NCBI GenBank assembly: GCA_016717325.1
Contig: JADKFV010000031.1
Coordinates: forward strand, 1-35,967
Source: Bacteroidota bacterium
GTDB lineage: Bacteria; Bacteroidota; Bacteroidia; AKYH767-A; OLB10
Direction: 5' to 3'
Length of the DNA stretch: 35,967 bases
Shown: in pieces, positions 17,411 to 26,355 of the stretch
Position numbering within the stretch: position 1 is the stretch's first letter
Layout of the letters: each line of letters begins with the position of its first letter
Notes under the pieces: model-generated
Told to the model about the DNA's origin: nothing
Seen by the model: the letters and a program-made list of their open reading frames with translations, nothing else
The model's database searches: none
Made by a program: the position numbers and the translations under genes

Positions 17411-20400
17411 TTAGTTCACCATTACTCTTGCTACACGTGTATCGCCATTCATACGGAATCGAACAAGGTAAGTACCTTTCGAAATTGATGAAATAGAATA
17501 AGCTAAAGAATTAAGGCCTGTTTGACTCACACCAGAATTGGTTGATACAACCCTGCCTGTGATATCCAGCATTTCTACTACAAACTCATAATCGCCCAAT
17601 GAAACAAAGTGGACATTAACATTGTCGTTTGCCGGATTTGGAAACATACCAAACTGTAATTCATCATTAGCATCAAGCGCAATGAATGACAATTTTGAAT
17701 CACATGGATCCTTTGGACAAGCCAACAAACCATTTGATTTCACTCCCAAATTCCATGACGAGTTTACCAATGCACAATAGGTACGCAAAATTGAATTACT
17801 GTAAATACTACCACAACCACCTAAAGCTTTAGATGCTTCTGCTTGTAGTTGTGCTACAGTTATCCCTTTTAGCGGTCCGCTATCTACCACCATTTGATTA
17901 AAATGAACCGAACTTGATGGTGCCCAGTTTGCATCAAACTCATCAAATGCGATATTCAAACTCAAACCGGTAAGTTGTGATGCGAGCGAATTGTTCAATG
18001 TTGCTAAACTCGGATTGGTGTAATTTGTTGTCAATGTTGCAGGTGCACCTGTGCCTTGCATAATAATTTTTGCAGCACTTGCACTTGTAATCAAAATGCT
18101 TTTTGAATTATTGCATCCACCACCAATCGATAAGCCATTTGGAAATACCGCACTAAAATTATTGGTAAGATAATTACTTACTACATTTCCTCCCGGCTTA
18201 GGGTTATAATAAGTTTGGTTGTGCCCTGTAAGAAATTTATCGCACGTGGCTGAATTGTCTTTTATATCAAATTTCACTTCGCAAATACAGCCACGTGAAT
18301 CTGTTACTCCTACTGTATAAGCACCGGGGCATAAGTCCGATTTCACATCTACATTCGAAGCTCCATTACCCCAGTTATATATGTAAGGAGGTTTGCCTCC
18401 TGTAACAATAATAGCTGCTTCGCCATTACATTTTTTAGTACAAGTGGCGTCCTTTGTATTAGCGCTGCATGTCAATTGAGAAGGTTGTCCTAAATATTTT
18501 TTACAAACGCTGGTACATCCATTATTGGATGTAACTGTAACAGTATATGTGCCCTTTCCTAAGCCCGAAATAACCTGCGTTGTTACACCATTGCTCCATA
18601 AATATGTGTAAGGTGCATTGCCACCGGCAACATTAGCACGTAAAACTCCGTCATTAAATCCATAACACGAAACCGTTTTTAGCAAAACAACACTACAATT
18701 TAAGCCGGCACCTGCATCATCTATTTTTACAGTGCAAGTTGTTGTGCAGCCACTTAAATTATCTGTTACTGCTACATTATAATCTCCCGAACAAAGCCCT
18801 GTTGCAGTGGCGCTAGTTTGTGCAGGGCTTGTGCTCCATGTATACGAATAATTATTTGAGCCCCCCGTTACTGATACTGTTGCCGATCCATTACATGATT
18901 TATCGCAAGCGGCATTGTTATTTCCTATTATTGTACATGTTATACTTCCACCTTGTCCTCCACCGGTAACCAAAACCGAACATGATGAACTGCATCCTGC
19001 AGCGTCATTAACATTAACTGTATACAGTCCCGGACAAAGACCGGTTGCGGTTTGGGTTGTTTGCACCGGAGTTGTGAGCCAGCTATATGATATATTACCA
19101 GTGCCTGTAACTGTAGCAGTTGCTGTGCCCGTACAATTTCCATTGCAGCTGTTGCTCGGGGTTGAAGTGGCGGTGCAGCTAATGTTACCTCCCTGATTGC
19201 TTACAACTACCGAACCCGATTTAGTGCATCCTCCTGCAGAAGTAACCGTTACAGTATACGTACCTGAGGCCAATGCCGAAATATTTGAATTGGTAGATCC
19301 ATTACTCCATTCAAAACTATATCCATTGCCGCCATTGGGATCGTTGATGGTAGCAGTGGCACTTCCTGTATTGCCAAGGCATGATGTTGGTGTAGAATTT
19401 AAAGTAAAATCAATTTCTTTTACATTAACCGAATATGTAAAAGTTTGAGCGGCACCATTTGGGCATGCATCATCAATAACAGTTACTGAAAATACATAAG
19501 GATTTGCACTTGCATCACCGGCTGTTGTTTGCCAACAAAATGTACCCGTAGGGCGGTTTGCTCCATTTGTAGTAAATGTGGATCCGGGAATTACCGTGGT
19601 TGCGTTAGAAGTCATTGTTACAATTTGATTCACATCGTTATCGGATGAAGTTATATCGAAACATATATTATCGCCAGGGCAAATAGAAACACCAAAGTTG
19701 CTACCTCCATTTACTCCCGAAGCAGATGGCACATCATTGTTACCACAACTTCCCACATTGAATTGAAAATCGCGCATGCAAGAACCAATAAAAACACCGT
19801 TACGGTATTCCTTAACCCTCGATGTTAAAATGCCAACCTGCAATAAATTCGGTGTAAAATTTAATGCTCCTGTTACCGAATTAAATGTAAAGGGAGTACT
19901 TGTGGACATTGGCGATGTGGCTGTGTATGGCGAAATGAATGGAATATTGACGCCTTCATCGTCAAGGGGATTAATCAATTCAAAAAATAGCGAATCTCCA
20001 TCGGCATCGAATGCTCCTTGATTGTAACTAAAATTTTGCGCAATGCATGCATACCCTATTGGGTCAACTGAAAATGTTGGCGAGCTGTTGCAAACACCAT
20101 TTTGATTATTGATTTTGGCCTCTACGTATTGGCAAGTGAGGTCTGGGTTATTTACTGTTGTTATTGAGCTGTTTCGATTGCATTCACGAAAACCTACTAC
20201 CCAATCATCGGACTGCGAAGGCAAAGTAATTGTGGCTTGATATATCCATTTGCGAATACCCAAAGCAGTGCCACCATTGCATTTAGAAACAGCCGTTTGA
20301 CATACCGGTGTAACAATTATACCATTTGGGCCGCTAATTTTTGTTGCTGTAGCTGATAGCGAAACGTTCTTTTTGGCAGAAACTATAGTTAGGCCATAAG

Positions 20401-20596
20401 ATGACGATTCTGCAATACCAAAACAATCGCGATAAAACGCCACTGTTATTCGGTATTGGTTATTACCAAGGCATTGGTAAGTAATGTCGGCACCTGCAGC
20501 ATGAGTTGCCTGTGATGAGTTGGGTTTTAAAATTAGTATTCCTAAAAAGAATACGCCCATAATCACAGAGAAAGAGTTTAGTTTTGTTTTTAACAT
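17411..20596 (-). CDS. Giant secreted protein with SprB-type repeats and a T9SS sorting domain
   Basis: 1061 residues. The signal peptide is within 1-35 (hydrophobic FSVIMGVFFLGILIL). Residues 32-395 are a beta-rich N-terminal region found in Bacteroidota exoproteins (THAAGADITYQCLG, DADGDSLFFEL), with paired Cys. Residues 398-785 hold five repeats of 70-80 residues with the SprB/PKD-like pattern C..NG...V.GG..PY.Y.WS.G...L..GTYTVTVT...GC. Residues 786-960 form a distinct block (GHNQTYYNPKPGG, FPNGLSIGGGCNNS, LNNSLASQLTGLSLN) that I cannot name. Residues 983-1061 are a type A T9SS C-terminal domain: FGMFPNPANDNVNV, MLDITGRVV, ISKGTYLVRF. It is therefore predicted to cross the outer membrane by T9SS and attach to the surface or be released. 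Adhesion or gliding roles are inference. Confidence 0.9.
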   Translation of the reverse strand: MLKTKLNSFSVIMGVFFLGILILKPNSSQATHAAGADITYQCLGNNQYRITVAFYRDCFGIAESSSYGLTIVSAKKNVSLSATATKISGPNGIIVTPVCQTAVSKCNGGTALGIRKWIYQATITLPSQSDDWVVGFRECNRNSSITTVNNPDLTCQYVEAKINNQNGVCNSSPTFSVDPIGYACIAQNFSYNQGAFDADGDSLFFELINPLDDEGVNIPFISPYTATSPMSTSTPFTFNSVTGALNFTPNLLQVGILTSRVKEYRNGVFIGSCMRDFQFNVGSCGNNDVPSASGVNGGSNFGVSICPGDNICFDITSSDNDVNQIVTMTSNATTVIPGSTFTTNGANRPTGTFCWQTTAGDASANPYVFSVTVIDDACPNGAAQTFTYSVNVKEIDFTLNSTPTSCLGNTGSATATINDPNGGNGYSFEWSNGSTNSNISALASGTYTVTVTSAGGCTKSGSVVVSNQGGNISCTATSTPSNSCNGNCTGTATATVTGTGNISYSWLTTPVQTTQTATGLCPGLYTVNVNDAAGCSSSCSVLVTGGGQGGSITCTIIGNNNAACDKSCNGSATVSVTGGSNNYSYTWSTSPAQTSATATGLCSGDYNVAVTDNLSGCTTTCTVKIDDAGAGLNCSVVLLKTVSCYGFNDGVLRANVAGGNAPYTYLWSNGVTTQVISGLGKGTYTVTVTSNNGCTSVCKKYLGQPSQLTCSANTKDATCTKKCNGEAAIIVTGGKPPYIYNWGNGASNVDVKSDLCPGAYTVGVTDSRGCICEVKFDIKDNSATCDKFLTGHNQTYYNPKPGGNVVSNYLTNNFSAVFPNGLSIGGGCNNSKSILITSASAAKIIMQGTGAPATLTTNYTNPSLATLNNSLASQLTGLSLNIAFDEFDANWAPSSSVHFNQMVVDSGPLKGITVAQLQAEASKALGGCGSIYSNSILRTYCALVNSSWNLGVKSNGLLACPKDPCDSKLSFIALDANDELQFGMFPNPANDNVNVHFVSLGDYEFVVEMLDITGRVVSTNSGVSQTGLNSLAYSISSISKGTYLVRFRMNGDTRVARVMVN

Positions 20597-20792
20597 TGCA
20601 TTTAAAGTTTAAAAAATTATTAACGATTTTTATTAGCTGATTTTTGAATTTAGCTTTAGTTTAGCGCAAAAAAAAAAATAATTATTAACAAAAGCAACAT
20701 CCAACATATATTTCTTTAAACAAAATTGCTAATGCTTCTTAAGCCTATAAGCGTAAAATGACTAATATTGCATAATTCAACCATCATAAAAA

Positions 20793-21890
20793 ATGACAAT
20801 AAAAGACTTAATCGCTTTTTTCGAAACCATAGCGCCTCGCACTTATCAGGAAAGTTATGACAACAGTGGTTTAATTACCGGCAATGCAGCAACAGAAATT
20901 AACGGTGTGCTTGTTTCGCTCGATTGCACCGAGGCCGTTGTTGAAGAGGCTATTGCCTTGAAATGCAATGTCGTGGTAGCACACCACCCTATTGTGTTTA
21001 GCGGATTGAAAACCATTACCGGCAAAACTTATGTTGAGCGTACAATTATTAAATCCATCAAAAACGATATTGCTATTTATGCTATCCACACAAATCTGGA
21101 TAATGTATTCGAGGGTGTGAACAAAGCCATTTGCGATAAACTAGGATTGTTGAATTGCAAAATCCTAAGCCCAAAAATGAATGCATTAAAAAAGCTGGTA
21201 ACCTTTGTTCCCGATAGCAGTGCAGAATCATTGCGGCAGGCATTATTTGGGGCAGGCGCTGGTAACATTGGAAATTACGATTCGTGCAGCTATAACACAA
21301 TTGGTTATGGTACTTTTAAAGCCAACGAAAATGCCAACCCCTTTGTAGGCAAAAAGAACGAACTTCATACTGAACCGGAAACGCGTATTGAAGTAATTTT
21401 CGAATCGGTAAAACAAATTGGTATTATCAATGCATTGCGCACTAATCATCCTTACGAAGAACCGGCTTTTGATATCTATACACTCGATAATTACTTACAA
21501 ACAATTGGAGCCGGTATGTGTGGTTACCTGGCCGAGCCATTGGATGAAAAAGATTTCCTTGAACTGGTAAAAACAAAATTCAATTTACAATGCATCCGCC
21601 ATACCCAAATGCTGGGACAAAAAATTACAAAAGTGGCTGTATGTGGAGGTGCCGGTAGCTTTTTATTGGGCGATGCAATGGCAGCCGGGGCGCAAATATT
21701 CATCACTTCCGATTTCAAGTATCACCAGTTTTTCGATGCCGATGGCAGAATCGTAATAGCTGATATTGGGCATTTTGAAAGTGAACAATTTACAATAAAT
21801 TTAATTTACGATTTGCTGAATCAAAATTTTAATACATTTGCACTCCATTTCACAAAAAGTGTTACCAACCCGGTAAAGTATTTTATATAA
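20793..21890 (+). CDS. NIF3-like dinuclear metal-centre protein
   Basis: NIF3/YbgI family, 365 residues, forming ring-shaped hexamers with a two-metal site. Metal ligands are visible in VVAHHPIVFSG (about 59-69), AIHTNLDNV (about 96-104) and GHFESEQF (about 330-337). The insertion between them (about 120-235, with KLVTFVPDSSAESLRQALF and HPYEEPAFDIY) is the PII/CutA-like domain of the long form, normal for Bacteroidota. Some members are annotated GTP cyclohydrolase I type 2, but the cellular role is not settled. It stands just upstream of the CdsZ-like zinc-ribbon gene, a recurrent pairing in this phylum. Confidence 0.92.
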   Translation: MTIKDLIAFFETIAPRTYQESYDNSGLITGNAATEINGVLVSLDCTEAVVEEAIALKCNVVVAHHPIVFSGLKTITGKTYVERTIIKSIKNDIAIYAIHTNLDNVFEGVNKAICDKLGLLNCKILSPKMNALKKLVTFVPDSSAESLRQALFGAGAGNIGNYDSCSYNTIGYGTFKANENANPFVGKKNELHTEPETRIEVIFESVKQIGIINALRTNHPYEEPAFDIYTLDNYLQTIGAGMCGYLAEPLDEKDFLELVKTKFNLQCIRHTQMLGQKITKVAVCGGAGSFLLGDAMAAGAQIFITSDFKYHQFFDADGRIVIADIGHFESEQFTINLIYDLLNQNFNTFALHFTKSVTNPVKYFI

Positions 21891-22052
21891 ATGGCAGTTA
21901 AAAAAGGTACTCCTTCAACTGTTGCAAGAACGATAGAGGCGAATGACAGGGCGATTATGAGCAACAGATTTTTTCCGGTGAATCCGGTGCTGCAATTGCT
22001 ACATGCGAATTTTAATTTCCCCGAACCCCACTTTAACAATTCAAATTTTTAA
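21891..22052 (+). CDS. Possible 53-residue small protein
   Basis: An ATG immediately follows the TAA of the NIF3 gene (zero-base spacing), giving a frame of 53 codons up to 31 bases before the zinc-ribbon gene. The product starts MAVKKGTPSTVARTIEAND and ends in an Asn/Phe-rich tail. No family is recognised. Tight coupling is the only support; it may be chance in an AT-rich gap. Confidence 0.25.
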   Translation: MAVKKGTPSTVARTIEANDRAIMSNRFFPVNPVLQLLHANFNFPEPHFNNSNF

Positions 22053-22083
22053 TTTAATTAATCAAAACAATAGATAACAGAAA

Positions 22084-23040
22084 ATGGCAACGAAAAAAAA
22101 GGAGGCAACTGAGCCTGTAAAAAAATCAAAAGCAAAAGCACAAGCACCACTTCCGCCACCGGTAGTAGAAATAATTAAAACAGTAAGAGGTGCCGAAAAA
22201 GTTCGTGTATCGAAAAACCTGAAATATGTGCACAACCCTGCCGATATTTTACTAGCCATACCCAAGGATGATATCCGCCCTTTTACCCGCACCGATAAAG
22301 CAAACTTCGGTATTAAAGAAAAATTACAAGCGCTATATTATGTGCAGCAACTGCACTCGCATATTGATAATATAAAAATTATTCGTGGCGAATTGCCAAT
22401 GGAAGTAAATGACTTAAGTGATGATATTGCAGGATTGCAAACCCGAATAAAAGGGCTTAATGCAGATATTGCAGCATTGCAAGAGCAAATTGCCGCACGT
22501 AAGTTGTCTATTAAAGATTCGCAAGGGTTGATAAAAAAATATGAAACACAACAGGGCAACGTAAAAAACAACCGTGAGTATGAAAGCCTGAGCAAAGAGA
22601 TAGAGTTTCAACAGCTCGAAATTCAACTTAGCGAAAAACGCATTAAGGAACATACATATGATTTAAATGTAAAAACTTCCGAACTCGACACAGCAAATAC
22701 TGAGTTTGCATTCAGAACAAACTTATTGGAGCAGAAAAAAAATGAACTCGACAGCATTATATCTGAAACTCAAAAAGAAGAAGATAAACTGAACAGTGAA
22801 TTGGAGCGTGCCGAAGCATTGATAGAAACACCTTTGATTACTCACTTTAACCGCATACGCAGAAATATGACCAATGGGCTTGCAGTAGTAAGCATTCAGC
22901 GCGATTCGTGTGGCGGATGTTTCAATAAAATTCCACCTCAAGTGCAACTCGACATAGCACAGAGCAAAAAAATAACAGTTTGTGAACATTGTGGTCGCAT
23001 ATTAATCGATAGCAAGTTATACGAACCCGAACTCAGTTAA
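22084..23040 (+). CDS. CdsZ/DUF164-like coiled-coil zinc-ribbon protein
   Basis: 318 residues. A Lys/Ala/Pro-rich disordered N-terminus (1-27) precedes about 60 residues of unique sequence. A long antiparallel coiled coil runs from about 85 to 250 (LQTRIKGLNADIAALQEQIA, heptad pattern). The C-terminal zinc ribbon has CGGC at 276-279 and CEHC at 300-303. This is the DUF164/C4-type zinc-ribbon family now called CdsZ, some members of which bind nucleic acid or act as scaffolds. It follows NIF3, a common Bacteroidota neighbour, and has its own terminator. The N-terminal extension makes it longer than typical members (about 240-260 residues). Confidence 0.88.
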   Translation: MATKKKEATEPVKKSKAKAQAPLPPPVVEIIKTVRGAEKVRVSKNLKYVHNPADILLAIPKDDIRPFTRTDKANFGIKEKLQALYYVQQLHSHIDNIKIIRGELPMEVNDLSDDIAGLQTRIKGLNADIAALQEQIAARKLSIKDSQGLIKKYETQQGNVKNNREYESLSKEIEFQQLEIQLSEKRIKEHTYDLNVKTSELDTANTEFAFRTNLLEQKKNELDSIISETQKEEDKLNSELERAEALIETPLITHFNRIRRNMTNGLAVVSIQRDSCGGCFNKIPPQVQLDIAQSKKITVCEHCGRILIDSKLYEPELS

Positions 23041-23053
23041 TAATAATTTAGAA

Positions 23054-23083
23054 AAAGGATTTCGAAGGAAATCCTTTTTTTTT
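23054..23083 (+). terminator. Terminator between the zinc-ribbon and TPR genes
   Basis: AAAGGATTTC (23054-23063), loop GAAG, GAAATCCTTT (23068-23077) and a T run to 23083. A perfect 10-base stem. The next gene's ATG begins four bases after the T run. Confidence 0.85.
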
Positions 23084-23087
23084 CGCC

Positions 23088-24575
23088 ATGATGAAACGCT
23101 TATCGCTAATACTTCTTATTTGCAGCTTATCATGGCCGTGCTTTGCCTATTTCGATTTTTCGGCACCATATGAATCCGCCTATATCGAAATTTTTAACAT
23201 GCACTTTGCCGATGCCGATAAGCAGATAGCGACTTTGAAAAAAAATTATCCCAAAAATGCCTGTGTGCATTTGCTTGATGGTGAAAAAGATTTTCTCAAA
23301 ACGTTTGTAACCGAAGAACAAGGGGATTTCGACAATCTTATAAAAAATAATGATGCACGCCTGGCACTTTTAGAAAACGAAAATAAAAACAGCCCATATT
23401 ATCGCTATGTAATTGCCGAACTTATTTTACATAAAGCATATTCAAGAATAAAATTCAAACAATATGTAAAGGCTGCTCTTGAAATTCGCAAAGCTTTCAA
23501 GATGCTTGAAGAAAATAAAGTGTTGTTTCCTGAGTTTAAACCCACATTAAAAAACCTTGGTATGCTGCATTGTGTGATGGCATCGGTACCGCAAAACTAC
23601 AAATGGATAGCGGGCATGGTTGGTTTAAATGGCACACTCGAAGGAGGCATTGCCGAAATGAATGAATTGCTGGCACACATTGTTTCGAAAAAAGAATATG
23701 ATTACATGCACAACGAAACATTGATGTGGCTTATTTTTATAGAAACACATTTGAATAAGCAAGCTAGCAAATCGCTCGATCTTATAAAGCAATATACCAA
23801 TTTGTACTCTTCGCCTATCACCGTTTTTTCGGTAGGTAATGTATATTTTCATTATCAAAAAAATGATGAACTGCTGGCTTTGTTTGAGAGTTATAAAGAT
23901 GATGGCCGTACTTTCCCGATGATTTTTTTACGCTACTTTCGTGGAGTAGCTTATTTGCAAAAACTTGATCAAAAGGGCGAAAAAGAATTTTGGTTTTACA
24001 TTAATAATTACAAAGGATTCAATTACAAAAAAGGTGCTTATCAGCGTTTGGCATGGCTGGCTTTACTCCGCAACGATGATAGTGCTTACCAAACATTAAT
24101 TGCCAAATGCATAACAGAAGGTAACGATTTGGTTGACGAAGATTTAGTTGCTTTATCAGAAGCTGAAAACAACGAAAAACCCAATGTAATTTTACTGAGA
24201 GCACGTTTGCTTTTCGATGGAGGATATTACTCTCCGGCTTTGAAAGAACTTTCGGGGCACACAGCAAATACATTCCCTTCATTTCGCGAGAAACTTGAAT
24301 TTATTTACCGCACTGCCAGGGTTTTTGAAATGTTGAACAATGAAAAAAAAGCGTTGGAACTTTATGAGCAAACTATAACTTTAGGAAAAACTTATCGTTA
24401 TCAGTATGCGGCCAATGCAGCACATTCTATAGGGCAAATTTACGAAGCCAATAAAGATTTCGTCAATGCCGAAAAATATTATAAACTTTGTTTAAGCATG
24501 CGCAATCATGACTATCAAAACTCCATGGATCAAAAAGCTAAAGCCGGCTTAGACAGAATAAAAAACAAACAATAA
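23088..24575 (+). CDS. Periplasmic TPR-rich protein of unknown function
   Basis: 495 residues. The signal peptide is cut after ..SWPCFA (about residue 21). The rest is helical with TPR-like units: AALEIRKAFKMLEENK near 130, and the clearest ones at the C-terminus (ARVFEMLNNEKKALELYEQT, AAHSIGQIYEANKDFVNAEK). It is broadly like the DUF3808/Iml2-type arrangement, but I would not assign it. ATG 23088 is used; 23091 is an equal alternative. It heads a run of five closely spaced genes (gaps of 2-10 bases) that continues with a methyltransferase and sugar genes, so it may be a scaffold for envelope glycan work. Confidence 0.8.
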   Translation: MMKRLSLILLICSLSWPCFAYFDFSAPYESAYIEIFNMHFADADKQIATLKKNYPKNACVHLLDGEKDFLKTFVTEEQGDFDNLIKNNDARLALLENENKNSPYYRYVIAELILHKAYSRIKFKQYVKAALEIRKAFKMLEENKVLFPEFKPTLKNLGMLHCVMASVPQNYKWIAGMVGLNGTLEGGIAEMNELLAHIVSKKEYDYMHNETLMWLIFIETHLNKQASKSLDLIKQYTNLYSSPITVFSVGNVYFHYQKNDELLALFESYKDDGRTFPMIFLRYFRGVAYLQKLDQKGEKEFWFYINNYKGFNYKKGAYQRLAWLALLRNDDSAYQTLIAKCITEGNDLVDEDLVALSEAENNEKPNVILLRARLLFDGGYYSPALKELSGHTANTFPSFREKLEFIYRTARVFEMLNNEKKALELYEQTITLGKTYRYQYAANAAHSIGQIYEANKDFVNAEKYYKLCLSMRNHDYQNSMDQKAKAGLDRIKNKQ

Positions 24576-24577
24576 AA

Positions 24578-25219
24578 ATGAATTTTATTGACCAGGCCAT
24601 ACATGAATATGCCGAGCAACATACAACAGCCGAGTCGGTCCTATTGCAAAAGTTAAATAGAAATACTTTCGCCAAAGTGCTGCAACCCCGTATGTTATCG
24701 GGTCATATGCAGGGGCAATTTTTATCGATGATAAGCAATATGATTGCGCCAAAATTTATTTTAGAACTTGGCACTTACACCGGTTATTCAGCATTGTGCC
24801 TTGCCGAAGGTTTACAGCCCGAAGGCGAATTGCATACCATAGAAATAAACGAAGAATTAAAAACTTTTGCTCAACAATATTTTGAAGAATCGCCATACGG
24901 CCAAAAAATAAAAATGCACATAGGCGATGCAATAAAAATAATTCCTCAACTAAATTTAATGTTTGATCTTGTTTTTATTGATGCCGATAAAGAGAATTAC
25001 GTCAACTACTACAAATTGTGTAAACCATTTTTAAATAAAGGCGGTTATATTATTGCGGATAATGTTTTGTGGAGCGGTAACGTGGTAAAACATGCCACAG
25101 AGCGCGATGCCGATACCGAACATTTAATGGCATTTAATACGATGGTACAAAACGATTTGGAAGTAAAAAACGTATTATTGCCAATTCGCGATGGCTTGAT
25201 GTTGATTCGCAAACTGTAA
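24578..25219 (+). CDS. Class I SAM-dependent O-methyltransferase
   Basis: 213 residues of the COMT/CCoAOMT-like family (methyltransferase 3). It shows SAM motif I (FILELGTYTGYSALCLAEGL), the acidic ribose contact IEINEE, the metal-binding and catalytic Asp in VFIDADKENYVNYY, and IIADNVLWSGNV with the second metal ligands. It is a Mg2+-dependent O-methyltransferase of unknown substrate. It starts two bases after the TPR gene stop and ends five bases before wecB, so it is in the same operon; the context allows methylation of a glycan or of a quinone-like compound. Confidence 0.9.
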   Translation: MNFIDQAIHEYAEQHTTAESVLLQKLNRNTFAKVLQPRMLSGHMQGQFLSMISNMIAPKFILELGTYTGYSALCLAEGLQPEGELHTIEINEELKTFAQQYFEESPYGQKIKMHIGDAIKIIPQLNLMFDLVFIDADKENYVNYYKLCKPFLNKGGYIIADNVLWSGNVVKHATERDADTEHLMAFNTMVQNDLEVKNVLLPIRDGLMLIRKL

Positions 25220-25224
25220 ACACT

Positions 25225-26346
25225 ATGAGCAAAAAAATTATTTCGGTTGTAGGTGCCCGTCCGCAATTTATAAAAGCTGCGGCTTTAAGTCATTGCATTC
25301 AGACTGATTTTAGCAATAAAATTTCTGAAGTGATTGTTCACACAGGGCAGCACTATGACGATAGTATGTCGCAAGTTTTTTTTGAAGAACTGGGCATTCC
25401 AAAACCAAAATACAATTTAGGGGTGGGTTCGGGCATGCATGGTGAACAAACCGCTTCGATGTTGAGTGGGTTGGAAAATGTTTTTATTTCCGAAAAACCT
25501 GATTGCATTATTATTTATGGCGACACCAACTCAACTGTGGCAGCTGCACTTGCTGCGGGTAAACTGCACATACCTGTTGCACACATCGAAGCAGGTATGC
25601 GATCATTTGATAAAACAATGCCCGAAGAAATGAACAGAGTGCTTAGCGATCATATTTCAACTTATTTGTTTTGTGCCTCCACCGATGCCATGCACAATTT
25701 ACAAAAAGAAGGATTTGATATTAACCTTGCACCACCTTACTCGGTAAATAAACCCGGTGTATTTTTGAGTGGCGATATAATGCTTGATGCAGCAATGCTT
25801 TTTTCACAAAAAAATAAAAGTATCACCGATGAACTGCTCGAAAAAATTAATGACAAGGAATTTATTCTTCTATCTATTCATCGCGATTTTAATACTGATA
25901 ATGTACAACGCTTATCGAACATTTTTACCGCTTTGAATACTATTCAAGAACAATACAAGCTAAAAATAATATTCCCCATTCACCCGCGTACAAAAAAAGC
26001 CTTGCTCAATATAAGTGAAATCAATACAAAGAATATTATCACCATTCCCCCTGTGTCGTATGAAAAAATGACAACACTATTAAGAAAAGCACGAATGGTA
26101 ATTACCGATTCGGGAGGCTTGCAAAAGGAAAGTTATTTTTTCCAAAAGCCTTGTGTAGTGCTGCGCCCAAACACTGAGTGGATTGAGTTGGTAGAAAATG
26201 GAAATAATATTCTTGCCGATGCCGACCCACAAAAAATAACTGAAGCCTTCAATAAATTATTCTATAAAACTGATTTTACTTTTCCAGAGTTTTATGGTGA
26301 TGGTAAGGCTTCAAAGTTTATTTTAAATAATTTGCTGGCTCAATAA
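25225..26346 (+). CDS. wecB: UDP-N-acetylglucosamine 2-epimerase (non-hydrolysing)
   Basis: 373 residues. Makes UDP-ManNAc from UDP-GlcNAc, a precursor for surface polysaccharides. Motifs: VVGARPQFIKAAALS at the N-terminus, HTGQHYDDSMSQVFFEEL, GDTNSTVAAALAAG, HIEAGMRSFDKTMPEEMNR with the catalytic acid residues, and TDSGGLQKESYFFQKP in the C-terminal Rossmann half. Complete and normal in length. It is five bases from the O-methyltransferase and nine bases before the deacetylase-like gene. No UDP-ManNAc dehydrogenase or glycosyltransferase is in the window. Confidence 0.95.
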   Translation: MSKKIISVVGARPQFIKAAALSHCIQTDFSNKISEVIVHTGQHYDDSMSQVFFEELGIPKPKYNLGVGSGMHGEQTASMLSGLENVFISEKPDCIIIYGDTNSTVAAALAAGKLHIPVAHIEAGMRSFDKTMPEEMNRVLSDHISTYLFCASTDAMHNLQKEGFDINLAPPYSVNKPGVFLSGDIMLDAAMLFSQKNKSITDELLEKINDKEFILLSIHRDFNTDNVQRLSNIFTALNTIQEQYKLKIIFPIHPRTKKALLNISEINTKNIITIPPVSYEKMTTLLRKARMVITDSGGLQKESYFFQKPCVVLRPNTEWIELVENGNNILADADPQKITEAFNKLFYKTDFTFPEFYGDGKASKFILNNLLAQ

Positions 26347-26355
26347 ATTATATCA

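Noticed and set aside
18915..20021. Several 80-90-codon plus-strand open frames inside the SprB-repeat gene
   Set aside because: They are antisense shadows of a repetitive Thr/Gly/Val-rich coding sequence; their Val/Pro-rich products have no start context.
17411..20596. DNA-level tandem repeat array in the SprB-type region
   Set aside because: The repeats are clear at protein level but diverged at DNA level, so I list them as protein repeats, not as a nucleotide repeat.
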